In this document: positions 32,808 to 42,575 of the stretch, piece after piece
Position numbering within the stretch: position 1 is the first letter of the stretch
Layout of the letters: every line of letters starts with the position of its first letter
Assembly: GCA_947167515.1 (NCBI GenBank)
Contig: CAMVIM010000031.1
Span: 1 to 43,653 of the forward strand
From: an uncultured Prevotellaceae bacterium
Lineage (GTDB): Bacteria > Bacteroidota > Bacteroidia > Bacteroidales > Bacteroidaceae
Length of the DNA stretch: 43,653 nucleotides
Reading direction: 5' to 3'
Notes under the pieces: model-generated
Seen by the model: only the letters and a program-made list of their open reading frames with translations
The model's database searches: none
Told to the model about the DNA's origin: nothing
Translations under genes and position numbers: made by a program

Positions 32808-35800
32808 ATGGCTTTTAAGAAAGAATCAAAAATCAAGAATAACTTCACAAAAATCACCATCAGTCTCGCTTCGCCAGAGGAAATCCTCGAGAACAGCTGT
32901 GGTGAGGTGTTGAAGCCAGAAACCATCAACTACCGCACTTACAAGCCTGAGCGCGATGGTCTTTTCTGCGAGCGTATCTTTGGCCCTACCAAGGACTATG
33001 AGTGCCATTGCGGCAAATACAAGCGCATCCGCTACAAAGGCATTGTCTGCGACCGATGCGGTGTGGAGGTGACTGAAAAGAAAGTGCGTCGTGAGCGCAC
33101 GGGCCACATCGCCCTGGTGGTGCCAGTTGCCCACATCTGGTACTTCCGTTCGTTGCCTAACAAGATTGGCTATCTTCTTGGTCTTCCCACCAAGAAACTC
33201 GATGCCGTCATCTACTACGAGCGCTACATCATCATTCAGGCAGGTGTTGCTGAAGACGCAGAGAAGAACATCCTCAATGGTGAATTGCTCTCTGAGGAAG
33301 AGTATTACGACATCGTTGACAATCTCGACCCCAACAACGAGCAACTTCCAGACGATGATCCCAACAAGTTCATTGCCATGATGGGTGCAGAAGCCATCGA
33401 GTATATGCTCAAACGCATCGACCTCGATCACTTGGCCAACGAACTTCGTGCCGCCGCCGACAAGGATGGCTCCGTTCAGCGTAAGACAGAGGCTCTCAAG
33501 CGTCTGCAAGTCGTTGAATCCTTCCGTGCCAGCAAGGGCAAGAGCCGTCCGGAGTGGATGATTATGCACAACATCCCGGTGACTCCTCCCGACCTCCGTC
33601 CGCTCGTGCCACTGGATGGTGGACGTTTCGCCACCTCCGACCTCAACGACCTCTATCGTCGTGTCATCATTCGTAACAACCGCCTCAAGCGACTCATTGA
33701 GATAAAAGCTCCTGACGTGATTCTCCGCAACGAGAAGCGCATGCTTCAAGAGGCCGTTGACTCCCTCTTCGACAACTCTCGTAAGAGCAGTGCCGTGAAG
33801 AGCGAGAGCAACCGTCCGTTGAAGTCTCTCTCCGATGCCCTCAAGGGTAAGCAGGGACGCTTCCGTCAGAACCTTCTCGGTAAGCGTGTCGACTATTCAG
33901 CACGTTCCGTGATTGTGGTCGGTCCCGAACTCAACATGGGTGAGTGCGGTCTGCCCAAGCTTATGGCTGCCGAACTCTACAAGCCGTTCGTCATCCGCAA
34001 GCTCATTGAGCGTGGCATCGTGAAGACGGTCAAGTCTGCCAAGAAGATTGTCGATCGTCGCGATCCTGTCGTGTGGGACATCCTTGAATACGTGATGAAG
34101 GGTCACCCCGTGCTTCTCAACCGTGCACCTACACTTCACCGTCTTGGTATTCAGGCCTTCCAGCCACGCATGATTGAAGGTAAGGCAATCCAGCTCCACC
34201 CACTCGCATGTACAGCGTTCAACGCTGACTTCGACGGTGACCAGATGGCCGTTCACCTTCCTCTCTCTAACGAGGCTATTCTGGAGGCACAGCTCCTCAT
34301 GCTCCAGTCTCACAACATTCTTTCTCCTGCCAGTGGTGACCCTATCACCGTGCCATCTCAGGACATGGTGCTCGGTCTCTACTACATCTCCAAGATTCGT
34401 CCGGGTGCAAAGGGTGAGGGACTCACATTCTATGGACCAGAAGAGGCCATCATTGCTTACAACGAAGGCAAGGTGGATGTGCATGCCCAAATCAAGTGTC
34501 TCGTCAAAGACATTGATGCAGATGGTAACCCCATCAAGCATATCGTAGAAACCACCGTAGGTCGTATCATCATCAACGATGTGGTGCCTGAGGAAATCGG
34601 TTTCGTCAACGAGGTCATCGGTAAGAAGGCCCTCAAGAAGGTCATCACCCGTGTCATCAAGGGTGTCGGTATGGCTCGTGCCTGCGAGTTCCTCGATGGT
34701 ATCAAGAACCTTGGCTATCGCAAGGCATACGAAGGTGGACTTTCCTTCGTGCTCGACGACATCATCATTCCTGCCGAGAAAGAGCAGATTGTTCAGGACG
34801 GCCACGATGCCGTTGACCAGATTACCATGAACTATCAGATGGGTCTTATCACCGACAAGGACCGTTATCAGCAAGTCGTTGAAACTTGGACCAAGGTGAA
34901 CGAATCGCTGAAGAAGACCCTCATGAAGCAAATGACCGAGGCCGACCAAGGTTTCAACGCCGTCTTCATGATGCTCGACTCTGGTGCCCGTGGTTCTGCC
35001 GACCAGATTGCCCAGCTCGCTGGTATGCGTGGTCTGATGGCCAAGCCCCAGAAGGCAGGTGCTTCCGACAATAACATCATCGAGAACCCCATCCTTTCTA
35101 ACTTCAAGGAAGGTATGTCAGTGCTCGAGTACTTCATCTCCACTCACGGTGCCCGTAAGGGTCTTGCCGACACCGCCCTCAAGACGGCCGACGCAGGTTA
35201 CCTCACTCGCCGTCTCGTCGATGTGTCTCACGACGTCATCATCAACGAAGAAGACTGTGGTACACTCCGTGGCTTGATTTGCACCGCCCTCAAGGATGGC
35301 GACCGCATCGTAGCCTCTTTGGCAGAGCGTATTCTCGGCCGTGTGTCTGTTCACGACATCGTCAATCCTCAGACCAACGAACTCATCGTGGCCAGTGGTG
35401 AAGAAATCACCGACCGTCTGGCTGCCGAGATTGAGGCTTGTGGCATCGAGAGCGTCGAGATTCGTTCTGTGCTCACCTGCGAAAGCAAGAAGGGCGTCTG
35501 CATGAAGTGTTACGGACGCAACCTCGCCACTCAGCGCATGGTTCAGAAGGGTGAGGCCGTTGGTGTCATCGCGGCACAGGCCATTGGTGAGCCTGGTACT
35601 CAGCTGACCCTCCGTACATTCCACGCTGGTGGTGTGGCTGGTAACGCTGCTGCCAACGCTCAGATTAAGGCCAAGAACAAGTCTAAGATAGAGATTGACG
35701 AACTCCGCACCGTTGCTCGTCCTACAGCCGAGCATCCCAATGGACAAGTGGTTGTAGGTCGTCTGGCAGAACTCCGTTTCGTCGATCTCAATACAGGCAT

Positions 35801-37112
35801 CGTGCTTTCGACCGTGCCAGTGCCTTACGGTGCCAATCTCTACGCCAACTCAGGCGACACTGTTGAAGCAGGTCAGATTATCGCTGACTGGGATCCATTC
35901 AACTCTGTCATCGTCACCGAGTTCGATGGTGTGGCACAGTTCGAAGGTGTGAAGGAAGGTCTGACCTATCGTGTCGATGTCGATGAAACCACAGGTCTTC
36001 GCGACCTCATCGTAACCGAGGCAAAAGACCGTGCCGCAGTGCCTTACTGCCACATCCTCGACAAGAAGGAAGGCGAACTGCTCCGCACCTACTCATTCCC
36101 CATCAATGGTCACATTGTGGTCGAAGATGGTCAGAAACTCAAGGCAGGTGACATCCTCGTGAAGATTCCACGTTCAGTGGCTAAGGCAGGCGATATCACC
36201 GGTGGTCTTCCACGTGTGACCGAGCTCTTTGAGGCTCGCAACCCATCCAACCCAGCCGTTGTTGCTGAAATTGATGGTGAGGTGACGATGGGTAAGGTGA
36301 AGCGTGGTAACCGTGAAATCATCCTCACCTCCAAGGTGGGCGATGTTCGCAAGTACCTCGTGCCACTGTCCAAGCAGATTCTTGTGCAGGAGAACGACTA
36401 CGTGCGTGCTGGTACACCACTTTCTGATGGTGCCATCACACCAGCAGACATCCTTGCCATCAAGGGTCCTACTGCTGTGCAGGAATACATCGTCAACCAA
36501 GTGCAGGATGTCTATCGTATGCAGGGTGTGTCTATCAACGACAAGCACTTCGAGATTATTGTCCGTCAGATGATGCGCAAGGTGAAGATTGAAGACGCTG
36601 GCGACACCCGATTCCTCGAAGAAGGCATTGTTGACAAACTCGACTTCCTCGAGGAGAACGACCGCATCTGGGGCAAGAAGTTCGTCACCGATGCAGGCGA
36701 CTCCGAGACCCTCGAACCTGGTATGATTATCACCGCCCGCAAGCTGCGCGACGAGAACTCGATGCTGAAGCGTCGTGACCTCAAGCTTGTGCAGACACGC
36801 GATGCCATCCCAGCCACTTCTGTGCAGATTCTGCAAGGTATCACCCGTGCAGGTCTCGGCAGCAAGTCCTTCATGTCTTCTGCATCATTCCAAGAGACCA
36901 CGAAGGTGCTCAACGAGGCAGCCATCTGCGGTAAGAGCGACTCGCTCGAAGGTATGAAGGAGAACGTCATCACCGGTCACCTCATCCCTGCCGGTACGGG
37001 TATGCGCGACTTCGACAAGATTATTGTCGGTGCCAAAGAAGACTTCCAGACCGTCGAGCGTCGTCCCTTCGATGCCGACATGGTATTCTCTTCCTTCGAC
37101 AACGAATTTTAA
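32808..37112 (+). CDS. rpoC: DNA-directed RNA polymerase subunit beta'
   Basis: 1434 residues. The N-terminal zinc ribbon uses C66, C68, C81 and C84. The catalytic Mg2+ loop NADFDGD is at residues 472-478. A second zinc site includes C891, C898 and C901 ([16 protein letters not shown]). The trigger-loop region [18 protein letters not shown] is intact. The end is followed directly by a strong terminator, so rpoC is the last gene of this transcript. Confidence 0.98.
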   Translation: MAFKKESKIKNNFTKITISLASPEEILENSCGEVLKPETINYRTYKPERDGLFCERIFGPTKDYECHCGKYKRIRYKGIVCDRCGVEVTEKKVRRERTGHIALVVPVAHIWYFRSLPNKIGYLLGLPTKKLDAVIYYERYIIIQAGVAEDAEKNILNGELLSEEEYYDIVDNLDPNNEQLPDDDPNKFIAMMGAEAIEYMLKRIDLDHLANELRAAADKDGSVQRKTEALKRLQVVESFRASKGKSRPEWMIMHNIPVTPPDLRPLVPLDGGRFATSDLNDLYRRVIIRNNRLKRLIEIKAPDVILRNEKRMLQEAVDSLFDNSRKSSAVKSESNRPLKSLSDALKGKQGRFRQNLLGKRVDYSARSVIVVGPELNMGECGLPKLMAAELYKPFVIRKLIERGIVKTVKSAKKIVDRRDPVVWDILEYVMKGHPVLLNRAPTLHRLGIQAFQPRMIEGKAIQLHPLACTAFNADFDGDQMAVHLPLSNEAILEAQLLMLQSHNILSPASGDPITVPSQDMVLGLYYISKIRPGAKGEGLTFYGPEEAIIAYNEGKVDVHAQIKCLVKDIDADGNPIKHIVETTVGRIIINDVVPEEIGFVNEVIGKKALKKVITRVIKGVGMARACEFLDGIKNLGYRKAYEGGLSFVLDDIIIPAEKEQIVQDGHDAVDQITMNYQMGLITDKDRYQQVVETWTKVNESLKKTLMKQMTEADQGFNAVFMMLDSGARGSADQIAQLAGMRGLMAKPQKAGASDNNIIENPILSNFKEGMSVLEYFISTHGARKGLADTALKTADAGYLTRRLVDVSHDVIINEEDCGTLRGLICTALKDGDRIVASLAERILGRVSVHDIVNPQTNELIVASGEEITDRLAAEIEACGIESVEIRSVLTCESKKGVCMKCYGRNLATQRMVQKGEAVGVIAAQAIGEPGTQLTLRTFHAGGVAGNAAANAQIKAKNKSKIEIDELRTVARPTAEHPNGQVVVGRLAELRFVDLNTGIVLSTVPVPYGANLYANSGDTVEAGQIIADWDPFNSVIVTEFDGVAQFEGVKEGLTYRVDVDETTGLRDLIVTEAKDRAAVPYCHILDKKEGELLRTYSFPINGHIVVEDGQKLKAGDILVKIPRSVAKAGDITGGLPRVTELFEARNPSNPAVVAEIDGEVTMGKVKRGNREIILTSKVGDVRKYLVPLSKQILVQENDYVRAGTPLSDGAITPADILAIKGPTAVQEYIVNQVQDVYRMQGVSINDKHFEIIVRQMMRKVKIEDAGDTRFLEEGIVDKLDFLEENDRIWGKKFVTDAGDSETLEPGMIITARKLRDENSMLKRRDLKLVQTRDAIPATSVQILQGITRAGLGSKSFMSSASFQETTKVLNEAAICGKSDSLEGMKENVITGHLIPAGTGMRDFDKIIVGAKEDFQTVERRPFDADMVFSSFDNEF

Positions 37113-37137
37113 TCGAACCAACTCATATTTATATAGC

Positions 37138-37181
37138 AAGGTCGGGGCTGACTCACTGCGAGTCAGCCCCGACCTTTTTTT
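37138..37181 (+). terminator. Rho-independent terminator after rpoC
   Basis: A perfect 17-bp stem (37138-37154 with 37160-37176), 5-base loop ACTGC, then a T-run to 37181. It closes the rpoBC operon 25 bp after the stop. Confidence 0.93.
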
Positions 37182-37262
37182 GTTTATTTGGAGCCAAAAT
37201 CATCCTTGTTGAAGAAAATTTCATTAAAAAAATCCTTCAACAAGTGATTTCTTCATTTTCCG

Positions 37263-37294
37263 TTTGCTAACCTCTGAAAGTTTGTCTATCTTTG
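37263..37294 (+). promoter_or_regulatory. Bacteroidota-type promoter for the HU-like gene
   Basis: TTTG (37263-37266), 20-bp spacer, TATCTTTG (37287-37294). Transcription from about 37300 would place the triple TGAGTCA array inside the 5' leader. Confidence 0.65.
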
Positions 37295-37325
37295 CCGTGG
37301 AAAAACGGTATGCTCACTACCTCGA

Positions 37326-37396
37326 AATCGGTCTGAGTCACACCCCTGTCATAGGTGTGAGTCACACCCCTACCATAGGTGTGAGTCAGACCGATT
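37326..37396. repeat. Array of three TGAGTCA-centred units at exact 24-bp spacing, copy 2
   Basis: TGAGTCA at 37334, 37358 and 37382, each inside a GGTGTGAGTCACACC-like odd palindrome, with inverted outer ends AATCGG (37326-37331) and CCGATT (37391-37396). It lies between the promoter and the ATG of the HU-like gene, 26 bp before the start codon. With the rpoC terminator and the promoter it accounts for most of the 310-bp gap. Confidence 0.92.
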
Positions 37397-37422
37397 TTGA
37401 GGTTATATAAATAGATGTGATT

Positions 37423-37824
37423 ATGCTGATTGTAAGGAAAGCTAAAAAGAAGATTGTGCGTCCTGAGGGCATGCGTGAGGCGTGGGTGTATCAGTCGCCC
37501 GCATTGCCTGCTGTCCAGTTCAAGGATGTGGTGAAAGAGTGTGCAGAATCGTGTGGCGAGCACCCCAGCAAGACGTTGGGGGTGGTGAATGCCCTGATGG
37601 ATCGCATTGCGCACTATCTGGAGATTGGGCGCACGGTGCGTATCGACGGCATTGGTACGCTCAAGCCAGTGATCAATTCGGCGTCGGCTGCCACGGCGGA
37701 GGAGCTGGGTGAACCCACTGAGGCCATCAAGGGGGTGAAGGTGAGGTTCTATCCGCATGGCCCGTTGCAGGAGGCGATTGCCGAGAATGGCTTTGAGTAC
37801 CAATCGGAATTGGACGATGAGTAA
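37423..37824 (+). CDS. HU-like DNA-binding protein (Bacteroidota type)
   Basis: 133 residues. The centre matches an HU/IHF-type fold: FKDVVKECAESCGEHPSKTLGVVNALMDRIAHYLEIG, then TVRIDGIGTLKPVINS (the R-x-DG-x-G turn before the DNA-binding arm). The N-terminal segment (KAKKKIVRPEGMREAWVYQS) is family-typical for the larger Bacteroidota HU-like proteins; the tail is acidic. Predicted to bind and bend DNA non-specifically or as a nucleoid factor. A GTG at 37417 is possible, but ATG 37423 is preferred. It is followed after 25 bp by the TPR-like gene. Confidence 0.85.
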   Translation: MLIVRKAKKKIVRPEGMREAWVYQSPALPAVQFKDVVKECAESCGEHPSKTLGVVNALMDRIAHYLEIGRTVRIDGIGTLKPVINSASAATAEELGEPTEAIKGVKVRFYPHGPLQEAIAENGFEYQSELDDE

Positions 37825-37849
37825 GGTCTAATCTTCAAAATGTGATGGC

Positions 37850-40090
37850 ATGAAGAAAACGATTGTTTGGACATTGGTGGTGCTGGTGGTGCTGGGCATC
37901 GCCGGTGCGGTGGCTTGGCGTTTCTGGCCGGCGGAGACCATCAATCTGGAGGAGTACACGCCTTCAAAAGAGTTTGAGCCAGCCTATGAGGCGATGGAGG
38001 CCAAGGCTCCTGAGTATGACATTGAGGAGACCGTGAGGGCGATGAATGCACTGGAGGTGGCTCAGTGTCAGTCGGATGACTTCATGAGCTATCTGGAGTA
38101 TGTGGCCAAGCAAGACTTCAGCCGTGTGGCGCCGGAGGTGCTGGAGCAGAAGAAAAAGCTGTTCCCCATCTTGCAGCGGCTCTATGAGTTGCAGAAGGAG
38201 CATGAGGAACTGGATGATGTGTGGATGCTGGTGAGGAGTGCCACGAGCGGGGCAACGACGTTTGCATCGGAGCTGAACCCCGTGGGGGTGATTGCATCGA
38301 TGGCGATGGGCGATGCCACGTTGAGTTCAGTCTCGATGACTGGCAGCCTGGACAAGGCGCAAACGGCGGCTTTTGACGAATATGAGAAGCAGAAGGAACT
38401 GAAGCGTCAGCTGGAACGGGAAATTGAGGCGGTGCGGATGTCGTACATTGAGTATCTGGAGGACTATGCACCGGTTTATTATAAGTATATGCAGGAGTGG
38501 AATGCGCTGTGCCTGAACAAGGACAAGGCCTACATCGACCTCTATGGCGGGCATCCGATGGAGGCCTACAACAAGACGCAGGAGATTCTGAAAGAATATC
38601 CGACCAACCGCGAGGCACTGCTGCTGAAAGGGCTTTCGCTCATTCAGATGGCTGGGGTGAATGGAGCGGATGGAGTAGATGGGGCTTCTGGAGAATCTGG
38701 AGTGTTGCGCTCCTCCGGAGAATCTGGGGCAGATGCGGCAGCCGACTCCCTGCCCTCTGGAATCTCCAGTGAAGTGGAGCGTTCCAGCCTCTCCAGCCCC
38801 TCTCTGCCTCTCCTCGTTGAGGCGGAGAGCACCCTCGACCAATACATCAAGCTTTATCCTTCGCGTTCGGCACCCGCTTTGGTGCTGAAGGGGCTGCTCT
38901 ATCGCGAGGAGGGCGAGACAGCCAAGGCTGTGTCCTATTTCGACCAAGCCTCCATGGAGTATCCGCGTCAGGCGGAGGCACTGACCGACCTGCTCGACAG
39001 CTATAAGGCGCGCACCTATCTGAACCGTTCGGCAGAAGGGAAATACCTGCTGCGCCTCTACCGCTCCACGATGGAGGGATTTGGCATTTTCAGCCCCAAC
39101 CTGCTCAAGGCGAACTACTATGCCCAGCACGGCGACACGGAGCAGAGCAAGGAGGAAATCTTCAACCACTTCTACCGCCGTGCCAATCAGGGCGTGTATG
39201 ACTGTCTGCTGAGCGACATGCAGTATTGCGAGGAAAACATGTACAGCAGTTTCCGCCAACTCCTGTTGGAGCAGTCGTTCATCGACGTGCAGGTGGAACC
39301 CACCACCAACTGGACCCTCTCCGACAAGGACGACGAAATCAAGGTGACCATCAACAACCGCTCCGACATCGATCTGGAGAATGTGCGCATCTTCCTGTGC
39401 CTGCACTACACCGATATGTACAAGGATGAATATGATGTGCAGAAACTCCCGTCGGTCAACATCATCAAGCATCACGACAAGACCGAGATAGGCGTGGTGC
39501 CACTCACCTATGAGGGCAAGAAGTACAACGACATCACCCGCATTCGTGCCATCGCCATGACCGACGACAAGATTTGCTGGATTGACAATGTGAACTACAA
39601 GTACATGAGGGCGCAAGCCAATGCGCAAGGCAATTCTTCAAAGGGAAAGAAAGCGGACGCATCTAAGCTATCATCTGCCAAGCAGCAACTTCTTGACGAC
39701 TTCGACATTGACAACGGCAAACTGCAGACGCTCATTCAGCAGGGCATGAAGGTCAGCGGCATTGCCAGCGATGGCAACCTGTGGAACGACATGAAGCGCG
39801 ATGTGAAGAACCTCGTCACGGGAGGCGACCGCAAACTGCACATTGAACTGCCACGCATCCTCACCCTCATCGACCCCGTCTTCTCGCTCAACCAGCTGGG
39901 CGACAAGGACAAGGCCGTGCGTCCCTCGGAGAACTACCTCTCCGGCTCCAGCATCCGCCTCAAGTTCGACTACGAGCCTAAGCAAGGCGAGACTATTCCC
40001 CTCTACATCTACAGTGACTTCGCCAACTTCAAGGTGACCATCAAGTTTGAGGGTGGCAAACCCACAGTGAAAAGTGTGGAACTGCTGTGA
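37850..40090 (+). CDS. Membrane-anchored TPR-like protein with a low-complexity insertion
   Basis: 746 residues. An N-terminal membrane anchor (VWTLVVLVVLGIAGAVAWRF) is followed by a helical region and a coiled coil (EKQKELKRQLEREIEAV), then TPR-like helix pairs (AYNKTQEILKEYPTNREALLLKGLSLIQ and later ALVLKGLLYREEGETAKAVSYFDQAS). Between these pairs, residues 269-321 are a Gly/Ser/Ala-rich stretch of low complexity (GADGVDGASGESGVL and similar) with short repeats in its DNA. The C-terminal part contains strands such as DEIKVTINNRSDIDLENVRIFL and LYIYSDFANFKVTIKFEGG, suggesting a beta-sandwich. No family name can be given. A clear terminator follows. Confidence 0.75.
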   Translation: MKKTIVWTLVVLVVLGIAGAVAWRFWPAETINLEEYTPSKEFEPAYEAMEAKAPEYDIEETVRAMNALEVAQCQSDDFMSYLEYVAKQDFSRVAPEVLEQKKKLFPILQRLYELQKEHEELDDVWMLVRSATSGATTFASELNPVGVIASMAMGDATLSSVSMTGSLDKAQTAAFDEYEKQKELKRQLEREIEAVRMSYIEYLEDYAPVYYKYMQEWNALCLNKDKAYIDLYGGHPMEAYNKTQEILKEYPTNREALLLKGLSLIQMAGVNGADGVDGASGESGVLRSSGESGADAAADSLPSGISSEVERSSLSSPSLPLLVEAESTLDQYIKLYPSRSAPALVLKGLLYREEGETAKAVSYFDQASMEYPRQAEALTDLLDSYKARTYLNRSAEGKYLLRLYRSTMEGFGIFSPNLLKANYYAQHGDTEQSKEEIFNHFYRRANQGVYDCLLSDMQYCEENMYSSFRQLLLEQSFIDVQVEPTTNWTLSDKDDEIKVTINNRSDIDLENVRIFLCLHYTDMYKDEYDVQKLPSVNIIKHHDKTEIGVVPLTYEGKKYNDITRIRAIAMTDDKICWIDNVNYKYMRAQANAQGNSSKGKKADASKLSSAKQQLLDDFDIDNGKLQTLIQQGMKVSGIASDGNLWNDMKRDVKNLVTGGDRKLHIELPRILTLIDPVFSLNQLGDKDKAVRPSENYLSGSSIRLKFDYEPKQGETIPLYIYSDFANFKVTIKFEGGKPTVKSVELL

Positions 40091-40154
40091 TTGATATGGC
40101 GCAGCGGTCTCTACACCTCCTCCCTCTCTCGCAACAGCCCCCCATCATATCGAC

Positions 40155-40189
40155 AAAAGGAATGTGCCATTCACGGCACATTCCTTTTT
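40155..40189 (+). terminator. Rho-independent terminator before hsdM
   Basis: AAAAGGAATGTGCC (40155-40168) pairs perfectly with GGCACATTCCTTTT (40175-40188) around a 6-base loop, followed by a T-run. It closes the preceding transcript; the A-rich start allows function on both strands. Confidence 0.9.
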
Positions 40190-40231
40190 GAAAAATAATG
40201 AGAATCTTGGTGTAGTTCGCGGAATTTTTTG

Positions 40232-40239
40232 TAAATTTG
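40232..40239 (+). promoter_or_regulatory. -7 box of the type I restriction-modification operon
   Basis: TAAATTTG matches TAnnTTTG, 27 bp before the hsdM ATG. A TTG at 40207-40209 is a possible -33 element at longer than usual spacing (22 bp). Confidence 0.5.
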
Positions 40240-40266
40240 CATATAAAACCAGTTGATAGAAAAATT

Positions 40267-41826
40267 ATGGGAAACATACAACAACGTGAGGAATTGCATC
40301 GCACCATTTGGGCGATGGCTGATGACTTGAGAGGTCAGGCAGGTGGATGGGAGTTTAAGGCATACGTGCTGGGCACTCTGTTCTATCGGTTCATCTCGGA
40401 GAATCTGACTGACTACATCAACAAGTTGCAGGCAGAGGCAGGTGTGGAGGGCTTTGACTATGCTGCCATGAGCGACGAGGAAGCAGAAGAGGCGCGCGAC
40501 ATGATGGTGGCGGAGAAGGGTTTCTTCATCCTTCCCTCCCAACTCTTCCAGAATGTGTGCAAGCATTGTGAGCAGGACGAGAACCTGAACATGACGCTGG
40601 CAAAGGTGTTCAAGGAGATTGAGGGTTCTGCCATCGGCACAGCATCGGAAGATGACATGAAGGGCTTGTTCAGCGACTTCAACGTGGACAGCATGTTTTT
40701 GGGTGGCGATGTGAAGACTCGCAACAAGAACATGGCAAAGGTGCTCCTGAAGATTCGCGACATGAATTTGGGCGAGGATTTTCTGGACAACAAGATAGAT
40801 GCCTTTGGCGATGCCTATGAGTTTCTGATGACCATGTATGCCAGCGGGGCAGGCAAGTCGGGCGGCGAGTTCTTCACCCCTCAGGAGGTGAGCGAACTCT
40901 TGGCGCGTCTGGCTGCTGCCGATGGGCATGAGATTCGTTCGGTCTATGACCCTGCATGTGGCAGTGGCTCGTTGTTGCTCAAATTCTCCAAGACCATCGG
41001 AAGGGACAATCCCAACCTGATGTACTACGGACAGGAAATCAACCCCACCACCTACAACCTGTGCCGCATCAACATGTTCCTGCACAACATCAACTACGAC
41101 AAGTTTGACATCCAGTTAGGTGACACGTTGGTTCATCCCCTGCATCGTCAGTTGGAACCCTTCGATGCCATCGTCAGCAATCCCCCTTACAGCATCGAAT
41201 GGGAAGGCTCGAAGAATCCGCTTCTGATTAACGATGACCGCTTTTCGGGTCCTGGAGTGTTGGCACCCGACAAGACTGCCGACCTCGCTTTCACGCTCCA
41301 CATGCTGGCATCGCTCAGCGAGAGTGGAACGGCTGCCATCGTCGAGTTCCCTGGTGTGCTCTATCGTGGAGGCAAGGAGAAGTCCATCCGTCAGTGGCTC
41401 ATTGAGAACAACCGCATCGACACCATCATTCAGTTGCCCAGCAACCTTTTCTTTGGAGTGGGCATTGCCACCTGCATCATCGTGTTGCGCAAGGGCATGC
41501 GTCCCGACAATCAGGTGCTCTTCATCGATGCCTCGCGTGAGTTTGTGAAGAATGGCAACAAGAACCGTCTCACCCAGGAGAACCAAGACCACATCTTCCA
41601 CGTGTTTGCCGAGCGCAAGGAAGAGCAATACTTCTCCTGCTTGGTGCCCAATAGCGATATTTTGGCAAACGATGCCAACCTCTCCGTTTCCTCCTATGTG
41701 GAACAGGAAGACACCCGTGAGGTGATAGACATCAAGGCGGTCAATGCCAAGTTGGTGGAACTGATTGCAGAAGGTGAAGAGTTGAACAGGAAGATTGAAA
41801 CGATTATCAAGGAATTAGGAGCATGA
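40267..41826 (+). CDS. hsdM: Type I restriction-modification methyltransferase subunit HsdM
   Basis: 519 residues. HsdM is the adenine-N6 methyltransferase subunit that, with HsdS, modifies the recognition sequence. The N-terminal helical HsdM domain (QQREELHRTIWAMADDLRG, VLGTLFYRFISENL) precedes the Rossmann methyltransferase core: FFTPQEVSELLARL (202-215), motif I DPACGSGSLLL (228-238) and motif IV NPPY (305-308). All catalytic motifs are present, so the enzyme is probably active. ATG 40267 is chosen as the family start; the frame is open 30 bp further upstream. Its stop overlaps the fic start as ATGA. Confidence 0.95.
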   Translation: MGNIQQREELHRTIWAMADDLRGQAGGWEFKAYVLGTLFYRFISENLTDYINKLQAEAGVEGFDYAAMSDEEAEEARDMMVAEKGFFILPSQLFQNVCKHCEQDENLNMTLAKVFKEIEGSAIGTASEDDMKGLFSDFNVDSMFLGGDVKTRNKNMAKVLLKIRDMNLGEDFLDNKIDAFGDAYEFLMTMYASGAGKSGGEFFTPQEVSELLARLAAADGHEIRSVYDPACGSGSLLLKFSKTIGRDNPNLMYYGQEINPTTYNLCRINMFLHNINYDKFDIQLGDTLVHPLHRQLEPFDAIVSNPPYSIEWEGSKNPLLINDDRFSGPGVLAPDKTADLAFTLHMLASLSESGTAAIVEFPGVLYRGGKEKSIRQWLIENNRIDTIIQLPSNLFFGVGIATCIIVLRKGMRPDNQVLFIDASREFVKNGNKNRLTQENQDHIFHVFAERKEEQYFSCLVPNSDILANDANLSVSSYVEQEDTREVIDIKAVNAKLVELIAEGEELNRKIETIIKELGA

Positions 41827-42560
41827 AAGAGAAGAACATAACCGCATTGCTTTCAGCACTTCGTGAGCAGAAAGAGATGAGATTGAAAGGTGGTATCTAT
41901 CACAAAACGCAGATAGACCTGACCTATAACTCGAACCATATTGAGGGAAGTCGCTTGACGCACGACCAGACACGTTACATCTTTGAGACGAACACCATTG
42001 GTGTGACTGCTGACGAGACGTTGAACGTGAATGATATTGTAGAGACAGTGAATCACTTTCGCTGTATCGACTTGATGATAGACAAGGCAGAAGAGCCGCT
42101 TTCGGAAGAATTGGTGAAGACGCTGCATGGCATCTTGAAATCAGGCACATCCGACAGTCGGAAGGATTGGTTTGCCGTTGGTGACTACAAGCGTCTGCCT
42201 AACGAGGTGGGTGGTGAGGAGACCTGTGAACCAGAACGAGTGCATGACAGCATGCAACGATTGATAGAGGATTACAACGCCAAGGAGTCCCATACGCTGG
42301 AGCACATCCTCGACTTTCATGTTCGTTTTGAAAAGATACACCCTTTCCAGGATGGTAATGGTCGTGTAGGACGTCTTGTCATGTTCAAGGAGTGTTTGCG
42401 CAGTGGCATTGTTCCTTTCATCATCACCGACGAACTGAAAATGTTCTATTACCGAGGTTTGCGTGAGTGGGGTCATGCCGATGGTTATCTGACTGACACT
42501 TGCCTTTCTGCACAAGACCAGTATAAGGCTGTACTCGATTATTTTAGAATCAACTATTAA
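41823..42560 (+). CDS. Fic-domain protein inside the type I operon
   Basis: 245 residues. The Fic motif HPFQDGNGRVGR (173-184) is complete, with the catalytic histidine H173, so transfer of AMP or another nucleotide part to a protein target is likely. An inhibitory-helix motif SNHIEG (37-42) lies before the Fic core, as in the class II, self-inhibited Fic proteins. No separate antitoxin gene is seen, consistent with internal inhibition. The ATG overlaps the hsdM stop (ATGA), and hsdS starts 15 bp after its stop, so it is expressed with the restriction-modification genes. Target and role are unknown. Confidence 0.9.
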   Translation: MKEKNITALLSALREQKEMRLKGGIYHKTQIDLTYNSNHIEGSRLTHDQTRYIFETNTIGVTADETLNVNDIVETVNHFRCIDLMIDKAEEPLSEELVKTLHGILKSGTSDSRKDWFAVGDYKRLPNEVGGEETCEPERVHDSMQRLIEDYNAKESHTLEHILDFHVRFEKIHPFQDGNGRVGRLVMFKECLRSGIVPFIITDELKMFYYRGLREWGHADGYLTDTCLSAQDQYKAVLDYFRINY

Positions 42561-42575
42561 TTTGGATTGAAGCGT

